From NCBI RefSeq assembly GCF_042680685.1, contig NZ_JBHUEA010000001.1, positions 222,482-286,481 of the forward strand: DNA of 64,000 nt, written 5' to 3'. Both the position numbers and the translations under genes were made by a program. Positions 26,685 to 35,841 of this stretch are shown here, piece by piece. The notes beneath the pieces are model-generated. The model did not search any database. It saw only the letters and a list, made by a program, of their open reading frames with translations, and was not told where the DNA came from. How positions within the stretch are numbered: position 1 is the stretch's first letter; every line of letters begins with the position of its first letter. This stretch comes from Amnibacterium endophyticum. GTDB lineage: Bacteria > Actinomycetota > Actinomycetes > Actinomycetales > Microbacteriaceae.

Positions 26685-28117
26685 CGCGCACCCCCGACGT
26701 CCGCCTTCGCCGGGCCAGCCGGACGAGCCGACCGGCGCTGTCCGAACGGGCCGGCGCGGAGGAGATCGAGCCCGCTGCACCCTTCCGCCGACGGCCGCGA
26801 CTGCGCGTGCCCTCCGACCACCACGACGACCACGAGGGCGAGCAGGAAGAGAGTCGCGGCGTGATCGTCGGCGTCGAACGTGGCGATGACGGTGCAGAAC
26901 GTCACGGCGAGCATCGCCGCCGGCAGGTCGCGGTCGCGGGCCGCGGTCGTGATCAGCGCGACGACGAGGGCCGCGACCACCAGCAGGCCGACGGCACCGA
27001 GGCCGAGCAGGAGCTGCAGGTACCAGTTCTCGATGTAGCGCAGGCTGAGGATCGCGTCGCCGACCGCGTCCGCGGCAGTACCGCCACCGGTGCCCAGCAG
27101 CGGGTGCTGCGTCCAGGCGCTGAAGACGATGTCGTACGTGCGCGTCCGCTGCACGAACGAGCCGTGCGCCTCGGAGCTGCCGAACCGCTCGAGGAGCGCG
27201 GGCAGCGCGACCACCGCGACGGCTGCGGCGCCCGCGCCGACGACGAGCACGGACGCGAAGCGGCGGAGCACCGCCCTGCTCATCGCAACCGCCACGACCG
27301 CACCGACGAGGACCGCCACCCCCACCGCGAAGAAGGACCCGCGGGAGGACGTCGTCGCGAGGCCGCCCGCGGTGAGCAGGACCGCGACCAGCCACCAGCG
27401 GGAGCCGCGGGCGAACGCGCCGAGGGCGAGCACGCAGCCGCACGCGAGGAAGAGGCCGACCAGGATCGGGTGGCCGAGCGAGGCGGTCGACCGGTACACG
27501 GACCAGACCTGCTTGTCCACCTCGCCGTTGAGGGCGTAGACGGCGTCGTAGACGGGGTTGCTGCGCAGCAGGTGGTTCAGGACGGCATAGGCGCCGACGA
27601 CGGAGCCGATGACGGGCCAGGCGCGCCGCAGCACCGCGGCCTCCTGCGAGAGATCGGCGACGCTCAGGACCGCCACGAGGGCGAGCACGCAGTTCACCGT
27701 CCACAGCGCGCTCTGCGAGCGGAGGGGGGAGAGGATCCAGGCGAGTACCGCGACGAGCACCAGGAGCAGCAGGACGGCGCGGACGACGAGTCCACGCCGC
27801 GGTCGCTCCGCCCCCGTCCGGCGCCCGGCGGCGGCCCGGCGGAACGCCCACACCACGAGCAGCACCGACCCCGGCGCGACTCCCGCGGCCAGCAGGTGCG
27901 GCATCAGCCGATACGGCACCAGCGCGTAGACGAGGAGCCCGATCGCCGGGACGACCCGGATCGGCACGACGAGCGCAGCCGCGAAGCCGAGCACGGCGAA
28001 GCCGAGCACCGCCCCCCTGCCGAGCAGCGGCGCGCCGAGCAGCGCGACGGCACTCGCCGAGCCGGCCAGGACCAGCCCGAGCAGGATGCGCGAGGACGCG
28101 GGCCACGGCGCCGTCAT
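26681..28117 (-). CDS. O-antigen ligase/polymerase-like membrane protein (duplicate B)
   Basis: The 478-residue protein has the same membrane topology as its neighbour. They share GSSEA-GS--QRTRTYDIVFSAWTQHP, LGTGGGTAADAVGDAILSL and RYIENWYLQ blocks. The copies differ mostly in the N-terminal third and the C-terminal tail. The start codon shares one base with the stop of the upstream GT2 (TGATG). Two adjacent polymerase/ligase-type proteins in one operon may have split roles, such as polymerisation and ligation. Confidence 0.82.
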   Translation of the reverse strand: MTAPWPASSRILLGLVLAGSASAVALLGAPLLGRGAVLGFAVLGFAAALVVPIRVVPAIGLLVYALVPYRLMPHLLAAGVAPGSVLLVVWAFRRAAAGRRTGAERPRRGLVVRAVLLLLVLVAVLAWILSPLRSQSALWTVNCVLALVAVLSVADLSQEAAVLRRAWPVIGSVVGAYAVLNHLLRSNPVYDAVYALNGEVDKQVWSVYRSTASLGHPILVGLFLACGCVLALGAFARGSRWWLVAVLLTAGGLATTSSRGSFFAVGVAVLVGAVVAVAMSRAVLRRFASVLVVGAGAAAVAVVALPALLERFGSSEAHGSFVQRTRTYDIVFSAWTQHPLLGTGGGTAADAVGDAILSLRYIENWYLQLLLGLGAVGLLVVAALVVALITTAARDRDLPAAMLAVTFCTVIATFDADDHAATLFLLALVVVVVVGGHAQSRPSAEGCSGLDLLRAGPFGQRRSARPAGPAKADVGGAR

Positions 28118-29043
28118 CACGTGGTCCTCGCGTTCCCGCGGCCCGTTTCCGCGCCGCGCAGGCCCGACCGGACGGCGTAGGCGAGCGCGTAGGCGACCGC
28201 CGGCAGGCCCGGCCGGCCGCGGACGACGCCCCTCGACACGACTCCGAGCGCCTGGCCCCATCGACGCGCGTCGACGGCCGTCCGGAGCGGATACCGGGAC
28301 AGGAGGAAGTCGCCGTACTCGCGGCGGCGGCCGAACGACTCGAGCAGCTCCGCCTCCGCCCAGCGCATGGAGGCGCCGACGTCGATGGACTTGGTGATGG
28401 ATCCCGGGCTGTCGTCCATCTCCACGAGCGCTGCCGGTGCCTGCGCGACGCGGAGGTGCGGGTGCGCGCGGTAGAGGTCGATGAGCCAGGTCAGGTCCTG
28501 GTGGAACCGGAGGTCCGTCCGCCAGGGCACCTCGAGCGCCAACCGGCGCGGGAACAGCAGGGTCGAGGTGGGCAAGGCCCCCTTGCCCCCGCTTCGGCGC
28601 AAACGGAAGGCGTAGCCCAGCAGGTCCTCGTCCGGCGTCTTCAGCCTCTTCGGGTAGACCGAGCCGTCCTCCCGCAGGATCCGGCAGCCCGCGACCCAGG
28701 CCTCCTCCGCCCCCAGCGGCGCGACGTGCTCGAGCAGCGCCGCGCCGAAGCCGGGCAACCACCGGTCGTCGTCGTCGAGCAGCGCCACGAGCGGTGTCCG
28801 CGCGGCGCGGACGCCCGCCATCCGGGCCGTGTTCCCGCCCGCCCGAGGTCCGACCTCGACGACGCGCACGCGTGCGTCCGCGAACATCGGGAGCGGCCGG
28901 GTGCCGTCGTTGCACACGATCACCTCGCCGACGGGAGACGTCTGGTCGAGGACGGACCGCACGGCCCGGGGCAGGCTCGCCCGCCCGGTCGTCGGGATGA
29001 CCGCCGTGACGTCCTCGGTGCGCAGCTGCCCGATCCCGGTCAT
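28117..29043 (-). CDS. Glycosyltransferase family 2
   Basis: The 308-residue protein begins DVTAVIPTTGRASLPRAVRS, then has EVIVCNDG and LLDDDDRWLPG (DxD for metal and nucleotide), the GT2 inverting-enzyme core. The C-terminal third is Arg/Ala-rich with one weakly hydrophobic stretch near residues 283-293. The start overlaps the upstream GT4 stop by 4 bp. It is one of two GT2 in this operon. Confidence 0.87.
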   Translation of the reverse strand: MTGIGQLRTEDVTAVIPTTGRASLPRAVRSVLDQTSPVGEVIVCNDGTRPLPMFADARVRVVEVGPRAGGNTARMAGVRAARTPLVALLDDDDRWLPGFGAALLEHVAPLGAEEAWVAGCRILREDGSVYPKRLKTPDEDLLGYAFRLRRSGGKGALPTSTLLFPRRLALEVPWRTDLRFHQDLTWLIDLYRAHPHLRVAQAPAALVEMDDSPGSITKSIDVGASMRWAEAELLESFGRRREYGDFLLSRYPLRTAVDARRWGQALGVVSRGVVRGRPGLPAVAYALAYAVRSGLRGAETGRGNARTT

Positions 29044-30167
29044 CCGGCCAGCTCCCTGAGCGCGTGGGCGTAGCAGGCGGCGACGGCGGCGGGATCCCGC
29101 TCGTCCAGGAGCCGCCGCTGCCCGGCGACGGCGATCGCCGCGTAGCGCCGACGGTCGTCGATCAGGGATCGGAGCGCGTCGGCCGCACCGTCGGCATCGC
29201 CCGCCGTGAACTGGATGCCGCTCGTATCCGGCTCGTGGAACTCGACCGCACCGCCCCGGTCCGGCGTGATGACCGGGATGCCGGCGAGCATCGCCTCGCC
29301 GACCGAGCGACCGCTCGGTTCCCGGTCGTTCGCGACCATGAGGGCGTCGAGGTCGGGGTAGATCTCGGCGGGCGGGCGCCGCCCCTGGAACAGGACCCGC
29401 CCGGGCGCCGTGGACTCGGCGAGGTCGCGCAGGCCCTCCGCGTACCGACCGCCGTCGACACCGGGGCTGCCGTAGACGACGAGCACGGCCTGCGGCACCT
29501 GGGCGACCGCGGCGATTGCGAGCTCGATGCGCTTCTCCGGGTCGAGGCGGCCGACGACGCCGAGACGGAAGGGCGCCCGGGGAGCGTCACGCGGGGGCGC
29601 CGCGGGGCCCTCCATCGGCCGCGGCACGATGCGCTGGGGAGCCCTGATGCGGCGGGCCCACTGGGCGGTCGAGCGGCTGATCGCGATCAGGCCCGAGGAG
29701 AGGGACCCGAGCAGGTGGACGGCCAGCAGGTCCCCCCGACCGCGGGGCATGTCGTGCAGGTCCAGGACGAAGCGGGTCGGTGTGCCGAGGGCACGGCAGA
29801 GCGCCACCACCGGCAGCAGGTAGAGGCTGAACACGACGGCGACAGCGGGGCGCTCGGCGAGGAGCGCGCGGCCGAACGCGAGGACGGTCGCGGCACGACC
29901 GTGCGCCGTGGCGATCCGTCGCACGCGGAGGCCCGGCCGCTGCCGGAGGAACGCGGTGGTCGATTCGGACGAGCACCACACCTCCACGGCCATCCCGTGC
30001 TCGGGCAGCCGCGAGGCGATCGCGCGGAGGCTGTGCTCCGCGCCCCACGGCTCGGCCGCTCCGCTGAGGAAGACGACTCGCTGGCGCGGGTCACGGCGCT
30101 CCCCGGCGGCGCTGCGCCAGAGCTCCCCTGCCGCGGCCATGTCGCCCGTCGCTCGTCGCTCATCCAT
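29040..30167 (-). CDS. Glycosyltransferase family 4 (GT-B)
   Basis: The 375-residue protein has VVFLSGAAEPWGAEHSLRAIA near the N-terminus, FVLDLHDMPRGRGD, RLGVVGRLDPEKRIELAI at the second domain, and EPSGRSVGEAMLAG as the E-x7-E motif. These are standard GT4 features. It overlaps the preceding GT26 gene by 8 bp. An alternative start at the internal Met10 (30140) would not change the domain. Confidence 0.86.
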   Translation of the reverse strand: MDERRATGDMAAAGELWRSAAGERRDPRQRVVFLSGAAEPWGAEHSLRAIASRLPEHGMAVEVWCSSESTTAFLRQRPGLRVRRIATAHGRAATVLAFGRALLAERPAVAVVFSLYLLPVVALCRALGTPTRFVLDLHDMPRGRGDLLAVHLLGSLSSGLIAISRSTAQWARRIRAPQRIVPRPMEGPAAPPRDAPRAPFRLGVVGRLDPEKRIELAIAAVAQVPQAVLVVYGSPGVDGGRYAEGLRDLAESTAPGRVLFQGRRPPAEIYPDLDALMVANDREPSGRSVGEAMLAGIPVITPDRGGAVEFHEPDTSGIQFTAGDADGAADALRSLIDDRRRYAAIAVAGQRRLLDERDPAAVAACYAHALRELAG

Positions 30168-31212
30168 GGACGTACCGGGAGCGGAGGACGGCCAGCCCCA
30201 GCCCCGCGAGCGCGCCGACGACCATGCCGAGCGCCAGGTCGATCCAGTCCTCGGCCCGCAAGGACGCGGCGGCGAGGGTCATCATCAGGGCGACGCCGAA
30301 GCCACCCGCGGCCCCGGCCAGAACCAGCCACCAGCCGTTCCGGAGGACCTGCGCGGAGTCGCCGGCCCCCGTGCTCCCGGCCCCGGTCCGGCGCCGGGCG
30401 GCGGCCCCCGCCCTGAGTGCGCCAGCGACGTGCCAGACGAATGTCGGCAGCGAGGTGACGTAGCGCTTCGCCATCGATCGGGGGTCGCGGAGCGTCCTGT
30501 GGAGCCACTCGACGCCGAGGCGCTGCATCCACAGCGGGCTCCGCGGCACTGTGCCGGCGATGAACTCGATCGTCGCGCCGACGCAGAGGACCACGCCGCG
30601 GTCGAGCGCGTCGAGGACCTCGAGCGCCAGCCGCTCCTGCTTGGGCACGCCGAGGCCGACGAAGATCAGGTCGGCGCCTGCGTCGGCGATGCGGGCCACC
30701 AGCGCCTCCCGAGCCCGCGGATCGGCGAGCTCCGCGGGCGGCACCGGCTCCACCAGCACGACGCGCAGCCTGGGGTTGCGCCGCACCAGCTCGTCGGCGG
30801 CCAGGCGAGCCGAGTCGTCCCGGCCGCCGACGATCGCGACGCGACGATCTGGTGCGCAGAGCAACGGCGTGAGGTCCGAGCCGGTGACGCGGGTGCGGGC
30901 GGAGCGGGCGCCGAGGAGCCGCAGCGCGGCGACGAGCGGCCAGCCGTCCGGGGTCGCCATGCTGGCCGAGCGGAACGCCTCGGCCAGATGGGGCGAGCGG
31001 TCAGCCTGCTCGACCTGCGCCATGTTCGGTGTGAGCACCAGGTGCGGCCGGTCCGAGTCGACGAAGCCGTCGATCCGCGCCTCGGCCTCCCGATAGGTCA
31101 GCGGCTCGCAGAAGATCCGGCCGATGGCGTAGGCGCCAGGCGGGACGGACCCGTCGAGCACCGGCCGGGAGCACGAGCCCGCACCGCGGCGACGACCTCC
31201 GGAGTGGTTCAC
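30160..31212 (-). CDS. WecG/TagA-family glycosyltransferase (GT26), second copy, with C-terminal membrane hairpin
   Basis: The 350-residue protein has the GT26 domain at about 25-270: LVLTPNMAQV, ATPDGWPLVAALRLLG, RVTGSDLTPLL, FVGLGVPKQERLAL, VGATIEFIAGTVPRSP and GVEWLHRTLRDPRSMAKRY. Beyond residue 290 it carries two hydrophobic segments absent from the first GT26 here, which may anchor it. The GTG start overlaps the upstream GT2 stop (GTGA). The two GT26 enzymes in one operon imply two acceptor-specific transfer steps. Confidence 0.87.
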   Translation of the reverse strand: MNHSGGRRRGAGSCSRPVLDGSVPPGAYAIGRIFCEPLTYREAEARIDGFVDSDRPHLVLTPNMAQVEQADRSPHLAEAFRSASMATPDGWPLVAALRLLGARSARTRVTGSDLTPLLCAPDRRVAIVGGRDDSARLAADELVRRNPRLRVVLVEPVPPAELADPRAREALVARIADAGADLIFVGLGVPKQERLALEVLDALDRGVVLCVGATIEFIAGTVPRSPLWMQRLGVEWLHRTLRDPRSMAKRYVTSLPTFVWHVAGALRAGAAARRRTGAGSTGAGDSAQVLRNGWWLVLAGAAGGFGVALMMTLAAASLRAEDWIDLALGMVVGALAGLGLAVLRSRYVHG

Positions 31213-32120
31213 TCGCCGGTCACCCTGCGCTGTCCGGCCGCGCGGCGCACCGACCCCAGCCGCCTCCGGTGGGCGAGGACCGCGGTCGGCGCCAGCAGCA
31301 CCCCGCCGACCCCGAGCACGACGGCCCGGCCGAAGCGACGCTCCGACGCGGCCATCGCCGCGCTGCGCAGCAGCCGCTCCGACCGCCACCTGGTGTGGAG
31401 CCTCCGCTGTCGAGGAGCCGAGTAGGCGGATCGGAACCAGCGCTGCAGATCGTCGAAGGCGATCTCGTCCCGACCCGCTCGGCGGCGACGCCGGTTCTCC
31501 CCGATCAGCAGCCACGCCATGCGCTCGGTGATGAAGGTGCGGTGCGCGACACCGGTCGTGTTCATCCGGTAGCGCAGCAGCGGTCGTCGCACGCCGTCGC
31601 GGGTGAAGCGCTCGTCGAACCTGGAGAAGAACTCGGGCAGCTCGGAGGTGCGCCAACACGGGTCGAACAACAGGTCGTCGAAGACCTCGCGCTTGACGAG
31701 CAGCGCCGAGGGCCACCACAACTCCTCCCGCACGGCTCCCAGCCGCTCGCCGAACTGCTCGACGAACCAGGCCCCGATCAGGTCGAGCCGCGGATCGTCC
31801 GCGGCGAACGCGAGCTGCACCTCCAGCTTGTCCGGGAGCCAGACGTCGTCCGCGTCGAGCAGCGCGATCCACCGCCCCCGGGCCAGCCCGATACCCGTGT
31901 TCCGAGCAGCCGACACACCGGCGTTGGCGGGGAGGCGGACGAGTCGGACCGCGGGTTCATCGCGCGCGATCCGTTCGACGACGGCCGCCGTGGCGTCGGA
32001 GGAGGCGTCGTCCACCACGAGCACCTCGAGCGGCGGCACGGTCTGGTTCAGCGCTGAGCGGATCGCGGCCTCGACCGTCTCGCAGGAGTCGTACGCCGGC
32101 ACGACCACGGACACGCTCAT
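31209..32120 (-). CDS. Glycosyltransferase family 2
   Basis: The 303-residue protein opens SVSVVVPAYDSCETVEAAI and has VLVVDDASSDAT (about 33-44) and ALLDADDVWLPDK, the GT2 metal-binding motif. A C-terminal basic region (EAxRRRRR-like) with a weak hydrophobic segment suggests membrane association. The start overlaps the stop of the upstream membrane protein by ATGA. Confidence 0.88.
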   Translation of the reverse strand: MSVSVVVPAYDSCETVEAAIRSALNQTVPPLEVLVVDDASSDATAAVVERIARDEPAVRLVRLPANAGVSAARNTGIGLARGRWIALLDADDVWLPDKLEVQLAFAADDPRLDLIGAWFVEQFGERLGAVREELWWPSALLVKREVFDDLLFDPCWRTSELPEFFSRFDERFTRDGVRRPLLRYRMNTTGVAHRTFITERMAWLLIGENRRRRRAGRDEIAFDDLQRWFRSAYSAPRQRRLHTRWRSERLLRSAAMAASERRFGRAVVLGVGGVLLAPTAVLAHRRRLGSVRRAAGQRRVTGE

Positions 32121-32737
32121 CGTCCCGCCCCGCCTTCCACGCGCGGGGTCGCGACCGTCCGCCCGACGACCAGGACCACGACCAGGATCAGCAGCGAGCC
32201 GAGGTCCTCCAGCGTCTCCTCCGCGAACATCATCGGCAGGTAGCCGGGTTGCGCGTCATCGGTGCCCCGCCACTCGAGCCACTCGAAGCCCTGCGCCAGC
32301 ACCCAGCAGGCGGATCCCGCGACGAAGAGCGGGATCGCGCGCGGTGCCTCCGTGCGGAGACGCCTGAGCAGCAGGACCCCGACGACGATGCAGGCGGCGA
32401 ACACGGGCAGGTAGAGCTTGATCCAGTTCACCCCCGTGAATCGCTGCAGGTGCTCGTGGATCGCGAGGACCTCGTCGAAGGCCGAGAAGACGAGCCCGAT
32501 CCCCAGCAGCCGGTAGAGCAGCGCGGGCGGCGCGACGACGAACACGACCAGACCCCCCGCGAGGAGCAGACCGCCGCTGACGACCGCCGGGACGCTGCGC
32601 TCCCCGTCCATGTCGAGCAGGTGGTAGGCGAAGGTGCCGAAGGGAAGCAGGAAGCGGGAGACGAGGCCGAGCACCAGGGTGATCGCGATGATCACGACAC
32701 CGCGCACCAGCACGCGCCGCGGATCGACCTGGACCAC
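32117..32737 (-). CDS. Multi-pass membrane protein of unknown function
   Basis: The 206-residue protein has about six hydrophobic segments. Acidic and aromatic loop motifs include AFDEVLAIHEHLQRF (about 90-104) and FEWLEWRGTDDAQPGYLPMM followed by FAEETLEDLG. I do not recognise the family. The start is uncertain: GTG 32737 is chosen because the 57-residue extension from ATG 32908 is Arg/Pro/Ala-rich and not membrane-like. It heads the eight-gene operon 32737-24376, so a role in that assembly pathway is inferred only from position. Confidence 0.6.
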   Translation of the reverse strand: MVQVDPRRVLVRGVVIIAITLVLGLVSRFLLPFGTFAYHLLDMDGERSVPAVVSGGLLLAGGLVVFVVAPPALLYRLLGIGLVFSAFDEVLAIHEHLQRFTGVNWIKLYLPVFAACIVVGVLLLRRLRTEAPRAIPLFVAGSACWVLAQGFEWLEWRGTDDAQPGYLPMMFAEETLEDLGSLLILVVVLVVGRTVATPRVEGGAGR

Positions 32738-32983
32738 CCGCGCCCTCGCCGCCGCCCGTCGTCCGTCCGCAGCACGACGTCGAGCGGGTGCAGAAGGGCC
32801 GGCACGGGACGGGGACTGGGCCAACGGGGATCCTTCGATCGGGGCGGAAGCGCCGAGCCCGACTGCGAGGAATCGCCGGATGTCGAGACGACATCGGACC
32901 GGGCGCATCCGAGTTCGACGCCCGCTCCGGAGGTGAGGTGGGTGTATGCAGTCTACGGAGGGGCGCGAGCGTCGCCTCCACGC

Positions 32984-32995
32984 CCCCGTTCGGGG
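32984..32995. promoter_or_regulatory. CCCCGTTCGGGG palindrome upstream of GH114
   Basis: A perfect 12-bp palindrome lies about 38 bp before the GH114 start. It matches the element at 6355 and its complement at 61734. A TAGACT -10-like box for the minus-strand operon (AGTCTA at 32951-32956 on plus) is nearby. Confidence 0.35.
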
Positions 32996-33032
32996 CACAG
33001 CGCGATCACGCAGGACCGACTCGGAGGTGCAG

Positions 33033-33908
33033 ATGGGGACGCTTCGTCGCCTCCCGCGCCGTCGATCACCCCGGCTGCCCCTGGCGGCCGCGATCCTGGC
33101 CGCTGCCGGGGTCGTGATCGTCGCACTGCTCGCCCTTGCGGCGCAGCAGAGCGCCGGTGGATCGCGCACCGCCCCGCCGTGGCGGCTCCCGCCCGCGAAC
33201 TCCGGGTTCGACTACCAGATCGGGGGCCCGTACTCCCCGCAGCCCCGTGCCGCGGTCGTCGTGCGCGACCGGGACACGAAGCCCGCGCCGCGCCACTACA
33301 ACGTCTGCTACGTCAACGCCTTCGAGACCCAGGTGGTCGACGAGGGGTTCTGGATGCGGCGGCACCCCGATCTGCTGCTGCGCATCGACGGGTCACCGGT
33401 CGAGGATCCGAACTGGCCGGGACAGTACCTGCTCGACACGTCGACCGCCGAGCACCGTGCGGCCCTCGTGAAGATCGTGTCCGCCTGGATCCGGGGCTGC
33501 GCGGCCAAGGGGTTTGACGCCGTCGAGTTCGACAACCTCGACTCGTGGTACCGGTCGAACGATCGCATCAGCGTCGCCGACAACCTGGCGTTGGCGCGCT
33601 CCCTCGTCGACGTCGCACACGACCATCGGCTCGCCGCAGCGCAGAAGAACGGAGCGGTGCTCAAGGACGAGGGCCGCGAGACCGCAGGATTCGACTTCGC
33701 GATCACGGAGTCCTGCGAGGTCTTCGACGAGTGCGACTCGTACACCGACGCCTACGGCGCGCGAGTGTTCGAGATCGAGTACACGGACGAGTCGGGCGAC
33801 CCGTTCCCCCGCGCGTGCGCTGCGCGGGGCGGTCGGATCTCGATCATTCTGCGCGACCGTCTGGTGGTGCCGGAGGGGAAGCCGGACTACCGGTACGACG
33901 CCTGCTGA
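33033..33908 (+). CDS. GH114-family endo-alpha-1,4-polygalactosaminidase-like protein, exported
   Basis: The 291-residue protein has a basic N-terminus and a hydrophobic anchor at about 16-38, then a TIM-barrel domain. GH114-type features are FDYQIGGPY (about 59-67), YNVCYVNAFETQ (89-100), FDAVEFDNLDSW (161-172, acidic strand end) and AAAQKNG. GH114 enzymes such as those linked to Pel and galactosaminogalactan cleave alpha-1,4-linked galactosamine polymers. The start at ATG 33033 has a GGAGG box, which favours it over ATG 32946. It lies near a pelF-like gene. Confidence 0.82.
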   Translation: MGTLRRLPRRRSPRLPLAAAILAAAGVVIVALLALAAQQSAGGSRTAPPWRLPPANSGFDYQIGGPYSPQPRAAVVVRDRDTKPAPRHYNVCYVNAFETQVVDEGFWMRRHPDLLLRIDGSPVEDPNWPGQYLLDTSTAEHRAALVKIVSAWIRGCAAKGFDAVEFDNLDSWYRSNDRISVADNLALARSLVDVAHDHRLAAAQKNGAVLKDEGRETAGFDFAITESCEVFDECDSYTDAYGARVFEIEYTDESGDPFPRACAARGGRISIILRDRLVVPEGKPDYRYDAC

Positions 33909-34023
33909 CAGTGCCCGGACCGCCCCAGAGGGGGGTACGGACGCGGCGTGTCGCGCTCGTCCGAGCAGCGCTCGGGATGCTCGTCCGCCACCATCGGGTC
34001 CCGCGCGACGCGAGGGGGACGCA

Positions 34024-34161
34024 ATGCGGGTGACGAGGCAGCAGGCCCTGTTCAGCGGGCTCCTGACCGTGCTGATGCTCGCGACCGGCGCGCTCCTGAT
34101 GCCGACCGAGCACTCGCCCGACACCGGCGCGGTCGCCCCGGCCGCGGTGAGCCGCCCGTAG
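34024..34161 (+). CDS. Small membrane or secreted protein (45 aa)
   Basis: An ATG with a GAGGGGG box 6 nt upstream encodes MRVTRQQALFSGLLTVLMLA plus a short polar tail. The first 26 residues form one hydrophobic segment, either a membrane span or a signal peptide. It lies 115 bp after the GH114 gene on the same strand and ends 3 bp before the stop of pelF on the other. Function unknown. Confidence 0.5.
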   Translation: MRVTRQQALFSGLLTVLMLATGALLMPTEHSPDTGAVAPAAVSRP

Positions 34162-34164
34162 GCG

Positions 34165-35841
34165 TCAGCGGACGTCGGCCGGCACCGCCGCCTCGAGGAA
34201 GTCGGGACCGCCGGGCAGCATCGTGGAGTAGACGACGCGATACATGCCCATCGCGCTGTCGAGGTGGAAGTACCGCTCCACCCGCTCCTGCGCGTTGCGC
34301 GAGAGCGCCTCGTACAGCACCCGGTCCTGCAGCAGCCGCCCCAGCTTGGCCGCCAGGTCCTCCGGCCGCCGCGGCTGGGCGAGCAGGCCGCAGGGGCCGA
34401 GCAGGACGGCTTCATCGTCGATCGTGACGCGGATGTCGTCCTCGACCAGCTGCTTCATGCCGCCGACGTAGGTGCCGATCGTCGGCAGCCCGACCGTCAT
34501 CGCCTCGAGGACGACGATGGGCTGCCCCTCGTTGTGACTCGGCAGCACCAGCGCGTCGTAGCCCCCGAACCGCTCGCGCAGGTTGACGGTGCCGAGGAAG
34601 CGGACGCGTCCGTCGAGCCCGAGCTCGTGCGCGCGGCGCTTGCACGCCTCGACGTACGCGGGCTGCTCGTTCTCGGGGCCCATCACGTCGAGCTCCCAGT
34701 TGGTCACCCCCGCCTCGAGCAGCAGCGCGAGCGCTTCGAGCAGGTCCATCTGGCCCTTGATCGGCACCACCCTCGCGGCGCACGCGAGCCGCCAGATGCG
34801 GTCGTCCGCGTCGCGCTCCTGCCGGTTGCGGTACTCGTCCCTCGCCGCAGCGAAGTCGGCCGGTCGTACCCCGTTCGGCAGCACGTGCGACTTCTCCCCC
34901 GGCCCCCCGAGGGCGGCGGCCTCTCGGATCGCGTCCGGGTACAGGTAGCTGATGAAGTCCGCGGCCCGGTACGCGACGACGCCGCTGCGCGCGAACCAGC
35001 CGAGCCAGCCCCGCAGCTTCGGGTCGACCACCGCGGTCGTCGGCTCGAAGTCGGCCGTCGTGTACTCCGTGATCGTGCGCCACTCGTCGACCGACACCTC
35101 GGTGGCGAGGCTGCGGTTCATCAGCGTGTTGATCGTGTCGCGGACGTAGAGGTTGTGCTCGGTCAGGAAGAAGCTGGTGCCGTGCTGCCGGGCCGCCGCA
35201 GCGGCGAGGAGACCGGCGGCGCCCGTGGTGTGGGAGTGGTAGACGTGCGCCTTCGGGAAGTGCAGGTCACTCACGCAGTAGGCCAGCGAGAAGAACTCGC
35301 GGACCTGCCAGAAGAGATCGGCGAAGGACAGCCCCGAGCCCGCGAAGTACTGGGTCGCGGCCTGCATGAACTCCGTCGAGGACAGCAGCGGCCAGAGTCG
35401 GAAGGTCCGGGTCACCGGGTTGACGCCGTCGTCCCAGAGCGCCCACAGCGGCCCGTCGTCGCCGGCGAAGTGAGCGTCGAGGGCGTCGAAGAGCCGCGTC
35501 ACGACCGCGCGGCGGTGCCGCCCGGGGACCCGCGAGTCCCGCGGCCTGAAGGCCTTGAAGGTGCCCGCGTGCTCCTGCAGGCTCTGGTAGACCGGCATCA
35601 CCCACTGCACCTGGGGCGGCACGTCGTAGAGCGGGACGGTCGGCGAGCTGCGGTCCCATGCGATGTGGATGATCCCGATCCGGTAGTCCGGGTGGGCCTC
35701 GCAGAGCTGGTGGACGACCGCGGACAGCCCGCCCTTCAGGTAGGGGTAGGTCGACTCGCACACGATCGCGATGTCGACCTCCGGGAAGTCGGCCGCCACC
35801 TGGGCGGCCGTGGGCTCGAGGCCCTCGTCGATCGAGCTCAT
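34165..35841 (-). CDS. pelF: PelF-family glycosyltransferase (GT4)
   Basis: The 558-residue cytoplasmic protein has CESTYPYLKGGLSAVVHQL (about 30-48), matching the EGTYPYxxGGVSSW start of PelF. It also has the long insert with HSHTTGAAGLLA and FFLTEHNLYVRD, ACAARVVPIKGQMD at the second domain, MGPENEQPAYVEAC, and SHNEGQPIVVLEAM as the E-x7-E motif. PelF polymerises a GlcNAc/GalNAc-type chain in the Pel system. The start overlaps the upstream GH114-like gene by ATGA. I see no PelD or PelE in the window, so this is Pel-like rather than a standard pel operon. Confidence 0.83.
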   Translation of the reverse strand: MSSIDEGLEPTAAQVAADFPEVDIAIVCESTYPYLKGGLSAVVHQLCEAHPDYRIGIIHIAWDRSSPTVPLYDVPPQVQWVMPVYQSLQEHAGTFKAFRPRDSRVPGRHRRAVVTRLFDALDAHFAGDDGPLWALWDDGVNPVTRTFRLWPLLSSTEFMQAATQYFAGSGLSFADLFWQVREFFSLAYCVSDLHFPKAHVYHSHTTGAAGLLAAAAARQHGTSFFLTEHNLYVRDTINTLMNRSLATEVSVDEWRTITEYTTADFEPTTAVVDPKLRGWLGWFARSGVVAYRAADFISYLYPDAIREAAALGGPGEKSHVLPNGVRPADFAAARDEYRNRQERDADDRIWRLACAARVVPIKGQMDLLEALALLLEAGVTNWELDVMGPENEQPAYVEACKRRAHELGLDGRVRFLGTVNLRERFGGYDALVLPSHNEGQPIVVLEAMTVGLPTIGTYVGGMKQLVEDDIRVTIDDEAVLLGPCGLLAQPRRPEDLAAKLGRLLQDRVLYEALSRNAQERVERYFHLDSAMGMYRVVYSTMLPGGPDFLEAAVPADVR

